Positions 13,201 through 27,100 of a stretch of DNA of 64,000 nt are shown in pieces (within the stretch, counting starts at the first letter, position 1; each line of letters starts with the position of its first letter). Source of the stretch: Datisca glomerata (taxonomy: Eukaryota > Streptophyta > Magnoliopsida > Cucurbitales > Datiscaceae); assembly GCA_003255025.1 (NCBI GenBank), contig QANY01002976.1, positions 744,001 to 808,000 of the forward strand, given 5' to 3'. The notes beneath the pieces are model-generated. The model saw nothing but the letters and a program-made list of their open reading frames with translations. It did not search any database and was not told the DNA's origin. Made by a program: the position numbers and the translations under genes.

Positions 13201-14300
13201 AAAAAATAACTTAATTTATTCATGAATGAGAAAAATAAATATGATTTCGAACATTTACTACACCCGAACCGTTGTTGAAACTTGTCAACATTTTGACAAA
13301 CAATGAAGAAGGAGATGTAATTTGTGGTTGATTTTTGGATGAAAAATATGAGAAATTGATAGTTTATAAGGTTGAAGAAATAAGTAAAATTAGAAGAAAA
13401 AAATAGACATGTGTCGTGCATGCGACTATTTAACAGTCATTTGATAGTTAGGGGGATAATTGATGAATGAAAAAAGTTTGAGGACCAAATTAAAAGAAAA
13501 AATAGTTTAGGATAGTAAATTGATATTGAGGTAAAGTATAAGGGGTCCTATAATACTAACCCCTATTAAAATTGATATTTTTAGATGTTATTATAATTAT
13601 TTATTAAGAAATGTTATACCTTAAAAATTAATAAAGAAAGTAAAATTGCTAAAAATTACTAATAAAATTATAAATTGCCTAAATACGTAATCTAATATGT
13701 TTCCTAAAATCTTAAAAATTAATAAATAAAGTAAAATTGCTAAAAATTATTACCAAAATTATATATTACCTAAATATACTTAATCTAATAGGATTCCTAA
13801 AACCTTAAAAGTTTGGAGTACTTTAGTAGAGGATTTGAAATTTAATAGTTTGTAAAGATAAAAAAAAAAAATTAAACACTTGAAATTGTAAGACTTGAAA
13901 ACTTGTAAATTTAAAGTTTAGTTTCTAGCAATTAAATGAGTTTGAGAAACTGAAAATTAGAGGCTACGAAAGATATAAATTTGATGAAAAAAGTGGTGAA
14001 AATATGTAAATATTAAAGAGATTATTGAAGAGTAAAAGAGGAAAGCAGAATAACAATGACCAAGTAAAGCGAAATTTTTTACCAATGGGAAATGAAAGGG
14101 GGCATGACAACTCGATCCAATGGGAAAGTCTGATCAAGCCAATTTAGCCCAAGGCGAGAGGCGACCCTAGAAGCTAAATGTTAGTCAAGCCCGATCCTAA
14201 TATTTTAGGGTCGGGTCATAAAAACACGATGTCATTCTCAAGCCGGGCTAAAGCCCGCTGGGCTCTAACCAACCCAATCAAAATATTGGGCGCTCTCATG
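10257..14300. mobile_element. mosaic of decayed non-autonomous DNA elements
   Basis: GGCC/GGGC-rich stretches at about 10257-10445 and 14105-14300 resemble the subterminal regions of hAT-like non-autonomous elements. Between them, 10680-11110 is strongly CT-rich with a possible donor (ccggtaagc), like a 5' leader followed by an intron. A separate GATC-rich pair lies inside: TTGTCA plus gatccggatcg from 11647, and an inverted counterpart ending TGACAA at 12743. No transposase frame survives, and I could not show target duplications. Confidence 0.4.
13260..13558. mobile_element. right half of a TIR element related to the copy at 59430-60354
   Basis: The stretch matches about 60090-60354: ttttgacaaa, gaaggagatg-aatttgtgg, ttataaggttgaagaaat, tttaacagtcattt, and the terminus ggggtcctataatacta. 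The left end of this copy is not contiguous. A left-half-like stretch (caccgtttaatttatcac) lies at about 10610-10680, so the copy may be split by inserted DNA. Confidence 0.65.
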
Positions 14301-15162
14301 AATATTTTTAGAATTGGTATAGCATTCCACCCATTTTCTCAAAACAAATTCTATTTTATCTTCTGCTTACCACAACAATGAAGAACCAAATTGTCACTAT
14401 GTTTATTCATTTTTCTACCTGTTCTTCCAAGTGCAGATAACCCAAAGGGGTTGCGGGTTTTGATGAGGCTTAAAACAGGTAAAAGGATTATTGAACATGA
14501 CTATAATCTACAAATCGTGTTGCTATTCATTATTTCTTTTCTGAGCTATTTATCCCGGCTATAGCCGCTATACCATGGCTAAAATCAAATATCAGACCAA
14601 ATTGTACGTAATAAAAATTACGAGAACTTGTCTCTAACCTAATTTTACAGGCCAAAAATTATAGCAGAAACAGATATAAATAGGGTTCAAAACATACCAA
14701 TATCGCATGTCGTAGAACTTGGGACAAACCTACCAAAAATACACAGCACAAACTTTCACATGAAAAAAACTCGTACAACTTGGCACTATCAAACTGTCTC
14801 CAGTCCACTTACAACTGTTGTTACAATGCTTACCGTTATGAAATAGAGAGAGAAAAACCTACAAGCTAGATCTAATAAAGAAATGGGGACGAAGCTGATA
14901 AACCTACAATCTAGAAGAGCTAACTATACAAAGAATGGAACTTCCTCAGTTGTTAATCTACACTTGTCGGTTTATCTATGGTTGGCTGAACATATACAAA
15001 AGGGGTGACTATATGTAATATTTCTCACCCTATGAGTAAAGCAAGCTATTATTTGTGGGGGGGGGGAGGACTCCAGCCATTAACTTGGCTTTCCAACAAA
15101 TACAAGGTGTGATATAAATTGATATCTTACCAGAAGAGAGAGGTGGTGTGAGTGTGAAGAAT
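14301..15162. other. TT9/GFS9 3' flank
   Basis: This lies downstream of the minus-strand TT9 stop codon and should contain its 3' UTR and polyadenylation region. No separate gene is visible. A G-rich run occurs at 15057-15068. Confidence 0.5.
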
Positions 15163-18100
15163 CTACAGCTCTAAGTCGAGTAACGGTTTTAGTCTTCTCT
15201 CTACCTCATCGTTTTGCAGTTTTATCTCGTGAAGAACCATTGACAGAGCAGACTTGCAAGAATCCTCATCCATGAAGGCTAGGGTCCATCTCCCATCAAC
15301 CAAGGGCTTTGCCTTAACTTTTGAAGAAGTTGCGGATTTAGAAGAATCCATACACGGTAAAATTGATGGACGGATACGCAAGTGCAGCCATCTTGAATGC
15401 TTATCATCAATTCTAGGCTGTAAGTGGAGAAGGTAAGAAGAAATTGTCAGGTGATTTATCATATAATCTTTAACATATAAATCAAACAAAATCTTCTTTC
15501 CCCAAAAAAATTATATGCTCAACGATTAGAAATTGTTGATATGTTGATGAAAGATGAATGAATACGAGTTTCAGTTACTATTCTTTCGTTTTCTTTCATG
15601 CTCTCTCACTTTACCCCCCCCCCCCAAAAAAAAAGAACCGAAAAGGAAAAGTTAAATGCACTTTGGAACATTTTCAAAATCTTGAAAAGAAATCAAGAAC
15701 AAGGTGAGACAATAATAAAAAGGCTAAAGAAGTACAGAACACCCCATGTCTATTATCGAATCACACCCCCATACAATCTTTTTGGCCAATTTATTACATC
15801 TAATTTAAACTTCTTGCATTTAACTTTTAAGTCCCTTGTAATACAAAAGCTGATATTTTTTAAACCTCTCCAGCCTAAAAAACGTCTAATTTACTTCCAA
15901 GACCATTTAATGCGAAGTCCTTGAAAAAAATTGAGTGTTTGGGAAACCTTTAACTTAATCTCGCTAGCATGCCAGACAATTTTTGCGCAAGATGAAACCC
16001 AATGAAGATGGAAAATGAAATTGAATGATTTTGAAGTACAAGCACTAAATTGGGGAGAAAAAAGAACAAGTACTAAATTGGGGAGAAAAAAAGAGGGTAT
16101 AATTTCAAGAGAGAATTTTTTGCAATTTAGCCATATGAAAATCAATGTCTACTACTAGGCATGAGTCTGTCAGTCTGTAACCGCTGGTTAATACAAAACC
16201 ACATGATAGAAAATGAGGATGCAAGGGATCATCATAAATCCAGTATGGTGAAGGGATGTCATGCCATAGCCAAAGTATCTGTCCATGCAAACTGGAAAGT
16301 TTTCAAAACCTCAATTCAAACCAAGAACAAGGACTTGAACAACAATAAAATGTTCACTGTTACCGTTGGTTAATGTAAAACCATATGATTTAAAATGAAG
16401 GATGCAAGAGAAGCACCATGAATTCAGTATTCATACATTTGAGCCAGCCAGAGGAGCGGCAACTCGAACAACTCCATAGTGCTGCTTCAAGGGCAGTTCC
16501 TCCGCTAGGATCACCCAACCAGAAGTTCCAAAAGAGATTGCCAGGAACCGAAAATGCCTTTCTTTTCCCCTCTCAAATGCAATCCTACAAGGCACAGCAT
16601 CAACTGCACATAGCAGTAATCAGAGTGGTTTTTCACAAAATACTATGTTGCAGATTCTACCGGAAAAGTATCCAAAATCTCCACTTCTAACAAACTTATC
16701 CTAATTTGGTGTGAACGGCCATTTGTAGCTCAATTAATTACATAATTAGTACTTGAACATGATCAAATTGAAACAAAAACAGACTTCCATCTAATTGATA
16801 TGGTACCAAGACTAAGTTAAACCCACCAAATCTTAATTCAGAACCTGGCTTAGGTCCTGAAATATCTATTCCAGCAGCTTTTGCGCGGGCATTTGCGGAA
16901 ACTTCTGCTGATGGTAAAATAGGAGGTTGCTCCAGCAAAACCTTACCAAGGGAGAATATTTGAAGTTGATGTAGAAGCACAAAAACCTACAATGGATATT
17001 GTGCCAGAAATTAAAATTAAAAAGTCACCACATCAGGGAACTCAAGGAGCATGTATCAACATTTCCTTTACAGCAATATCCTGCTATTCTGTTGTGTTAT
17101 CAAGGAGGAAAACACATTCTTTCTTTCTTTGGATTAAGATGCATATCAAGGAAGCAAAGAACACACCTTTTATACATGGCCATACAAAAGAGATATAAGC
17201 AAAGCTATATGTTAAATTGATCAACATAGGATAGCAAACAAAGGGAATAGACACCAACCTTTAACAACTCACACATTCTTTCACCAGCAGTAGATGACGA
17301 GTCAGCCGGAATAACATCTGCATTTGGCACAGAATTTGTCATTCAAAAGTTCACTCAAACAATTTCTCCTGTCACCACCATACTCATAATTCCCAGACAA
17401 ACTATTGTTTATATTACCTTTAAACGATGATTTCTCTGAGGGAATGAGTGTGCACATAGGTTCTTTCCTAGGGGATGGTGCTTCAATTGCTGCATAAAGA
17501 TCCATTATTCAAACGTATCAGGAGACGCTTAATCCATTTTATCTTATCTTTCCCAATATGATATTGGCTACCTCTTTTGCACCTTTTCCACTCATCACAA
17601 AGGACCGTTATAAGTATATCAGGCCAGATTCCTCTAGTCTCCTCCAGAATAGCACTTGCACAGTTCTTGTATGAATCCTGTTCATTACAAAGAAATAAAT
17701 ACACTAAAGAAATGACAAAGAAAATGCGAAACGAAGAAAAATTCATCTTAATGCTGATTACAAATTTCAAAAAGAAAGATCGCAGTCACTTAAGAGGCTG
17801 GAGTGGCAGATTATTTGTGGATTAACGGGGCACAGTCTAGAATCCATTTTTTGTCAGCTGAAAGATAGGAAGCACTTGCAATAGATCTTTTTCTTGCAAA
17901 ATTATAGTCACTACAAATGTTGGCAACGATGACATCCTTTGGGGGATTCTTCTTAAAAATGAGGTTTTTTCCCATCAAGTCTTTCTACAAGTATTTGAAT
18001 CTATGCAATTCCACTTCCTTCCACTGGAAATGCATTTGGAAGACTAAAGCCCCTCCCAAAATTGATTTCCTCACTTGGATAGCTGTGGAATCCCAGTCCT

Positions 18101-21100
18101 ACCATTGATAACCTTAAGAAAAGAGGATTTGTATTGGTAGAGTGGTGCAGTCTGTGTTATGAGGAATAAGAGTCTAATGACCACCACTTGTTGCTTTGTC
18201 ATTTCCCGCTTTGTGCTCCTGTCTTTTTGAAGGTCTTTTATCTGCAGTGGCTTGTTTTGTGCAAGAGTTGATTGGGTGCTCTATTCCTACAGCCTTTTTC
18301 TTGTCTATTTGGAGGAGAGAAATAAAAGAGTTTCTGAAAATGATGGGAATTCTTCTTACTCTGTTTTGTTTTGTTCTATAGCCGGTTGTTTCAAAAAGGC
18401 TTTGAATACAGTATATACTATGCAGATTGCTCTCATTATAAGCATTTGACATATTTGACCAAAACCTCAATTAGAAAATTGGTCCTTGAGCTTACAAATT
18501 CTTTAAAATTCTAATCATCTAACAGCTATCATTAACATTAGAGTTAGATAAGTCACAAGCTAGTTCTTTGGCATCCAATGGGCATTTCCAAAAGATATAC
18601 AAGCTTTGTTGGGGTTTTGGCAGTTTGTTAGGGGCTAATGACTAGAAATCAATTATGAGGAGATGTGCAATTTTCGCCACTATTTGGGTTATTCGGTCAA
18701 AGAGGAATACAAGAATTTTTATATCGACACAGATTTTTTGTGGGATCTAAATTAGATTCGAAGCTTCAAAATGGGCATTTCTTTACAAAATCTTTCATGC
18801 CTTCCTTTATGGTTCTTTTCAATTGGAAAGTTGCTTTTTTCCTCTACAGGTTTGAAGACTTCTTATCTTCTATTTTACAACTTTCTAACAATTTATATTC
18901 AACGAACTAATTTTGATTCTTATAATTAAGAAAAACATACTATAATTTACTCCTGAGAAAAGGTCTGCCTGACACTGGAAACATCTCAATTCGCCCTAAC
19001 ATTCCAAAACTAGGTTATCCAAAAGAGCCTTTTCACAGAATTAGATTCGAGCCAAGGTCCTAAAGTAAGCAATGCACATAACACTATGGAGGTGTTTGTT
19101 TCGCGATGCCGGAGTATTGTGGGAGTATAACACTACTACCGGAATGTGTAACATTGCAGCAGTAAGATTACTGTGCTCTGAGTTGTAAACAAATATATAT
19201 ATATAAACAATAAATTTAATAGGAAAATATTTATTATAAAATAAAAATTATTATAAATAAATATATATCTTGTCACATGGGCACTAACTTGATTGGTATA
19301 TACTATGTTTAGTGATAGAAAACTATTGAAGATAATTTTGCTTTATCTTTAACATTATTGTTAGTGTTAAAAAAACAACCCAAATATATAAGTTCACGTT
19401 AACCCAACAAGCTTGATAAAACAAACAAGCTTGAGCTTATGGGGTAATTGATCGTCCACGTGTCAGGCTCTAACAAATTTCAGGCCTATACTTGTAGTGT
19501 TTTTAAATATTTTATATGTTAATATTATTTTATGTTGCGATATTTTTTATTTTAATAGTTTAAATATCACATGATTCTTTTATATAATGATTTCTTTGGA
19601 GAAAAGTTGAAAACAAAATTTAACATACAGCTCTCACACTATGGTAATGACATAACTCTCTGTTCTGGGTAATGAATTTGTTTTACCATGAAACAATCAC
19701 AATAATGCCTTGATGATTGTTGAACTATGAAGCTCAGAAGTAGATCTAAGCATTGAATAAAGCTTCAAATCTAAGCAAGAAGACAGATCATTGCTGGGGG
19801 AACCAAGAAGGAATTTAGTAATTAGAAATATAACTCACTTTCAGCAAGTTAAGATGATGACTGTTAAACTCTGCCTCGCTATAAGGAAGTAACTGCCGCA
19901 AAAGCCACCCACCATCCCATAATGTCTCTGGTGATATATTTGAACGGCAAAAGAGACTGACCAATGCATCAAGCACCTACGCATATATAACAAAATCAAG
20001 TGAAGCCAACTGATATATATCCTATTGTTGAACATAACTTTTTTTTTTAAATAAATACCACTGGCAATTTCTTTTTCTTTTTTTTGGAACAATTTTTTTA
20101 TAGAACCACCAAATAAAAATTTGTGAAATGAGCATCGTTATATCCTTTTTTTCTTTAGCAAATGTTACTAACATTCAGCTAAACATCTCTTACCCTAGGG
20201 AACTTTCATTCACAGCTTTATTTGCACTTTACATCGACATCCAAAAGAATTTCAACTTTAGTGCTCATTAGAGTAGAACACCATCAAGATTAGGCAAACT
20301 TAGAAGGGGCTGGAAAGTGTGGGATCCAGTAGTAGAGATATTCAATTTAAGGCTACCCAGTTGGAACAGGAATACTTATCTAAGGGTGGGAGATGCACCC
20401 TTATTAAGAGCATTTTCTCCAATCACCCTATTTACTTTCTGTCTTGCATCCATATCCCCAATTCTATGGCTAATATCCGAGAGAGGAAAATGAGGACCTT
20501 CCTTTGGAAAGGAACTGAAAAGGTATCTACTTTTGAACTAATCAATTGGAAGAGAGATTGTTCTTATCAAGAAGGGGGCCGGCCAGCAGAGATCTTAAGA
20601 GTGTTAATAAGGCTTTGATGGGCAAGTGGCTATGGTGTTTTTCCCCAGAAGATGCTCAGTCTTGGTTTTCTTCTCGCACTAGGAGTAGACAATTTCTTAT
20701 ATTTGGAGCTACTTCTGCAGGGAGTGGGATTCTTCTCAAAGCACAACAGATTTAGGGTTTGGAACAGTTCTCGGGTGAGATTTTGGTTAGACTTTGTCTG
20801 GGGAAGGCTCTCTTGCCAAACCTTATCCCCACCTTTTCAACCTTGCAGTTGATGATAACACTTCGGTTAGCAATTATTTAGATCTTGGAAGGGGAAATGT
20901 TGTTTGAAATCTTGTTTTCAAAGGAGCCTTTAATGACCGAGAGATTGTTTAGTTGGATGCCTTGTTCAACTGCCTCCATTTGCATAGATTGGATTCAGGA
21001 GTCGTGGATTCTGTGGTTTGGACTAGAGCTTCTACTAGAGACTTCTGTCAAGTCTTATTCCAGAGCCTTCAGTAAGCAGGCCACTGAACATCTTCATTTT

Positions 21101-24100
21101 ACTTCATTGTGTTTTTCCCAGAAATTATGGGATGTTGTGTTGAGTGGTATCAAGATCTCCTGGGTGATCGCTAGGGACAATGAGTTCCTTTAGGTGTTGG
21201 AAGTTTGCTGGCTTTTCCATTTTGCACTTAGCTTTTTGGGATGTTATCCCATCGGCCCTTTTTGGTCTATATGCAGGGGAAAAAAATTGAAGAAACTTTT
21301 AGGGGATGGAAAATTCTTCTTGTAAAGTACTTCTGTTTAGAGGATTCTTCTAGAGCGGCAAGAGTGCCTCTTTACCGGTTTTTGACTCTTTTTTTTTAAT
21401 AAGAAACAGAAATACTTTTATATATAAAAAGAGAAAGAGAGAATGTACAAAGTAGGTTCGGAGGAAAAGAATTCCTAACCGAACACCAAAAGCCTAAAGA
21501 ATGAAGAAACTTTACCGGTTTTGACTCTGAAAAGTCTTGGTTGGAGCCATTGCTCTCTCTGGCAGTAGAATTTGGTTCCTAGGGCCGTATTCACCCTTTC
21601 TTTGGGGGGTTTTGTTGATAATACAATCTTACTTTACGGAATAAAAAAACTTAGAAAGTACCTGAAATCTATGAAGACGAGGGCTTGCTCCTACTTCTGG
21701 AGAAGAAAACAAAACTCCATACTCCTGTTAAAAAGATGAGACATGAAAATTAGTAATCAAGTCTTGAGCATGCAATTGACAGCACATAAAGCTTAGAGTT
21801 GGCACACAAATTGGAATATACTCGAATATTGAACTACCATTTCATAAAGCCTTTTCAATCTCTTCGGTAAACTCACTCCAATATTGAGCTTGTTAGGAAA
21901 ACCATGAGGAGTTAACCAAAATCATGGAAAAGTAAGGTAACTACTACTCAAGAAGCTAAATATGGGGTTTTTGGGTATCTCTTCCAGAAAACCAGAAAAC
22001 TAGTATCTCCACAAGATATGGGTTTCTGGGTTGGCAACGGTGTGGGAAGCCAACCAAATGATTGATAAGTAAAAAGAACGGGGGTTTCATATGGCTAATA
22101 GGGGCCATCCGTGTAATTCTAACGAGGAGGACAATAACCACTTGTTTATGCATTGCCCTTCTCGTACAAGTGTAGGACAGCAGTGCTAGTAACATCAAGG
22201 AACTTATTTGTTCTTGGGGTTCAGCGGGTAGGGGGACAGTGGAGAAAAAGATATGGAGGATAATCCCCTTTGTGTCTCCTCTGAACAATTTGGACATAAA
22301 GGAATTCAAGGGCTTTTGATGGCTCTTCTAATACTTGATCTCTTTCCCCTTAGATTTTGTATAGCCTTTTGGCTGTTCTCTCTTAAAACAATACATTACT
22401 TGTAAAGAAAAGGAAGCTAAATATCTAAACTCTATTAACTTAAATACCCCGTGGTCATTGCAAACTCATGCGTTGAGATTCATGGATAATGAGGAAGCTT
22501 CTAGAAGAAAAAGCATAGCCCTCAAGTCAAAATCCATTGAAGACTCCAAAAGTGATGAAGAAGGTGACGATGAGGATTTTTTATAGGAAACAGAAAAGTT
22601 ATATTAATAATAACAAGAGTACAATAAAGGGATTTGGAGGATGAGTAATCCACTAAAAACTGAAAACTGAACAGAGCAAAAACAAAGCAAATAACACTGA
22701 ATTTTAGAATTACACAGAATTACAACCTAACAAATTCCAATTGTCAGAAAAAAAGAAGACCAAGGGGTATCCTTAAAAAATTTCGCCTTTGATGACCAAG
22801 AAGAAGCCAATAAAATAACTTTCTTCCATAAAACTGACTCATCAGCAAACGCGTCTTCAAAATTCTTCAATTTCTCTCAAGCCAAAGAACCCAAAAGACG
22901 GCAAAGACCGCATGATACCACAAAACTGAAGATGACGATGAGGATGAAGCTCAATTTACTAGTGTAGACCTTGTATTTCTACTTTTCCCGATTCGGATTT
23001 TGTACTTTTCAGTTTTCACTTCATTTCAGTAGCCCTTTCGCCAAGTTCTTGTTAGCTTTACTAAACAACTAGCAGAAGCGGCAAATATCTGTCCACTCAT
23101 CACCAACATATCTCATTTTTACCCAATTAACAGTACTGTGTCAATTTGAACAGCTATATAATCAATTTGGACACGTATAGAGCTTCTAACATTATACGTG
23201 TTGTGCAAAAAAAATTCCACTTGACAAAAACGAAGGAAAGAACTACCTTGAAACAAAATGAAAAGTTTATTTTAGAAAATTGAAATTGAAATTGAAGAAG
23301 AAGAAGAAGACCAATATCACAAACTTTATTTCATGTTTAGACACAAGTTTTGTAGTTACTAGAGAGAATATAGGTGTTTATTGAGTGTCTAACGTCGGAA
23401 CTTTATTGTAAAAGTGGCATTTGTGCTTTCTAGTTGCCTATGATGATAGAAAACGTAATTGCATATATACTTGAATGTGTATGTGATTGTACATGTGTGA
23501 GAGAGAGAGAGAGAGGTATAACTAAACAAGGATAAAATTGTCATTACCTTAAGTTTATGTAAATAAGCCTCAAGTTCAGTTCCAAATTCTTTCTTTGAGC
23601 TATTTTCTGAAGAAAAAAGTTGCTCTTCACCAGAGCCTTCACCAACCAAAGCTTGCTGTTTGAATACATGAGAATATCATACTAATAAACAAATAAAAAA
23701 TAAATAACAAAAATCAACCTCACAGGTGAAAGGAAGAGAAAAATCAGAAATTTTGACTTTTTGACATGGTTTGCTTAAGACTTATTGAATAGTTCTAGTT
23801 CACAAGGAAATCAATTTCATGGTTAGAAGATTTATCTTCTTAGTTTGAAGTGCAGTTGGAAGGAATGCAGAATCATAATAAAAGAATTGACACGGGTAAC
23901 CTGGGAAAAGGTAAGCTATTTTCTACTTGGAAATTTGCCTTGATTTAGAACTTGGTAAATTTTGAATGGTAAAGCAGAGAATCTTCGAGATTTGGCTTTC
24001 CCCTTGCTTATTTAGCCTGAGATAAAAGGTCAGTGCCTAGAAATAGAATGATATGGAGATGCAAATCATTTAGTGACGCATTCCACATCTAGGTCAATAT

Positions 24101-27100
24101 GGACAAGTTGTAGGCTTATTCTCAATCCAGTACTGATCCGTATGTCAGTTAGAGAACTTGTGTTCGGTCGGCAGAGTGCTTATTGTCTTTAGTTGATGGG
24201 GAAAAAAGAAAACAATTGGTTTCTATATGTTTTTTTGGGGACTATTAAATGAAAGAAAACTAAAAGTAGAGTTTCCAGTGTTCTGTAACACTGATTGATG
24301 AAGTGAAGGGTATTTTTGGGAGTAGACTTTTCAAGAAAGTAAAGTTTATTCACATGAGCAGCAATATGTTTTTTTAGTGAGGATGTAGGCGATCCTAGTT
24401 TTATGGCCCTCTAATCTTTTTATTGAATAATACAGAAACTTCATATTACCCTAATGTGGTGACTATTTTGTGACTAAGAGTTCCTTCACAGGAAAATGTA
24501 CCATTTGATGGCTTCTTATTTCATGGCGGGAACTACGATTCACATGGAAAATCCACCACATAACAGGCCCTAAGCTAGAGATGCTCGACGATGTTAAGAC
24601 AACAAGAACCAAATGGCCATGCATGACATACTGCAGAAAAAGTATCAATGTCATGTAGGCATTGGAGCACAATTAAAAATTGCACAATATGGTATAGACA
24701 TACCAGCAAGAGCTTCTATATTACCCTAATGTGGTGACTATATGGTCATGCTATAGACATACCAGCAAGAGCTTCTTATGTTGTTTACGTTGAGGAAGTA
24801 TTCCAAGAGCATCCAGCATTGACTCATCCAGCTCTATAGAAGTATCCAGACAAAAATGGGATTGAGTTAGGAAGATAAGCTGAATTTTAGTACTTAGTAG
24901 TGTAATCCAGAGGGAAAAGGAATAGAATATAGGCTGTATAACCTTTTGTCTGCAACAGTGTAGCTAGCACACTTAGAGAACCCAAAACTTGCATATCATC
25001 TCCACTTGTAATATAAGAAAGCATAACTTCCCTACAGAAAGACTCACATGCCATGAGGGGAAGTTCAAAGAAGAAACAGTTATTAACTACACCAGCTATG
25101 AAGCAAATTTAAGCTAGCAAATTAGTAACAGTTTCTGCTTTTAAGAAGTAACATAAAAGAGGTCGTATTACGGAAAGCTAAGTTGGAGACTACAACTCTC
25201 ATAGCTAACCAACACAAACAAATCACTTTCTTAGTAAGCTAGAAGACAGATTTAATAGGGGGTAGGGGATAAAATTGAAACTTCAGAATAGACCATATCC
25301 TGATAAAATGTTAGCATCTCGCAGCCTACATCCCAAAAAAAAAAGAAACAAATTTCACTCCTCTTCAATCATTCTCCTGCATATCTAATTATTTGTGGAC
25401 CCTCATGGATAAACCATCTCATATTATAATTTCCCTCTTCTTACGTATTCTGTTACTCGAGCTTTATTTCATTTAAATAAAAATTTATTAATAATAGTTC
25501 TTTTATACGTTCATTTAACAATAAAGATAGGGTTCAGAATTGGTCAATGGTGAACAGTAACAAGTTACCTCAAAGTCAAACATGATCCTCTACAATTGTT
25601 CTCTGCAGTTCCATCTCTTGGTGCTCTGACTCTCAAGGCCTCAGGATCCACCCCTGTAAGGTTATCGCTTATCGGAGCTTGGCTATCAGAACCATAAATA
25701 GGCTTGTAGCCATTAGGTTTAGCTTCAGATTCTGAGAAGGCCTCCAGTGGACAAAAAAAAGCAGCAGCAATTGTATTTGCCAAGTCTTTTATTTTAACTA
25801 TACGTAAGATGCAGCAAAGCAAATACAGACAAGTGACGGGTCCGATTTCTATTTCCTGAATTTTCAAGTTAAAAACGCTAGTGAGAACAACATAGTATCA
25901 ATAAACAATTAAAAAGATAAGCAAATGAAGAAACTGCCATACATTGACAGCCTCTATTCTCAAAGAAGGAAGAAGTAAGGGAAATATCAAATGCAGCAAC
26001 ATGTTGTCTGTTATTGATCTTCCCACACCAGAAATCCCCGCAGAAATAACATCACTAAAATAGTAGAGATTGTCTTCAATTTCATCTACAGCAGTAAGAA
26101 TCGTAGAGGTTGAGACTGGACCAGGATTTCTGTCTCAGTAACCAAAGAATGCATCTTTAAGAAAGGCATATTCTACACAATCATAATAAAAGAAAATTTA
26201 CTTTAATTCTTACTTCACAGCTTCTGAGACTATTTCATTCAAATTGATGCACTGTTTCCGGAAAAATGTAACCAAGCTTGAGAAGTAATTAACCAGGGAG
26301 GGACTGGTGACATATCTATTCACAGAATCATCTCCAACTGAAATTAGCATAGGTAAATCAAAAACCAAAATCTGTTGCTTTAAAATACATCAAGGGAAGA
26401 ACGGGAAGAGACAGAACATATAACAATGAAAACTGACCATGATAGACATTTAGAGTCAGAGCACGAACCGCCGTGCGAACCATGTTCTCTTGATGAAAAG
26501 CAAATCGAATTGCCTCGACATATAGTGGAAATGAAACTACTTCATCCTGGACGCAGGCAGTGAAGTAAATAATATGCACTTACAAGCACACAACAAGAAC
26601 AAACAAAATTCAAACAGCACATTGACCAATACGCATTTGCAGGTTGCATGTGCAAATTATGTCTCATATCTCTTTAAACAATCCTGTTTCAAATTGCCCT
26701 TATGCATATTACTCGGACAAAGTCAAGAATTATTTTTTTTGGATAAGAAACAATATATATTAATATAAGATAAGATAATTACAGAGTTCGGCGAATGAGC
26801 AATCCAACCGAAACCAAAAACCCCGCCGAAACAAAAATCAATCTTTACAAACCACTTACCAATCTACGGTAATAAAAAACAAGGGGATATTCTTAAACCA
26901 CTTAGAATTAGAAGCCCACAGAGAAGACAAAAAAAGACTATTATCCCAAAGAGACACTAAATCCTCCGACGACTCCTCAAAGATTCTTCTATTCCTCTCC
27001 ATCCACAAGCACAAAAGAACCACCATGACCCCAGTGTTCCAGAGAACCTTTTGCTTCCTAGGTAAATGCATCTGAAGCACCTCAAGTAAAGATGATGGAT

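Noticed and set aside
15254..15436. Plus-strand frame opposite the TT9 last exon
   Set aside because: Shadow of the conserved minus-strand coding sequence.
17302..17505. Apparent frameshift in TT9 near 17330
   Set aside because: A 100-bp GT-AG intron (17318-17417) explains it and restores the family sequence.
24463..24672. A 69-codon minus-strand frame in TT9 intron 12
   Set aside because: No resemblance to TT9 or to any transposon protein; the TT9 sequence is continuous without it.
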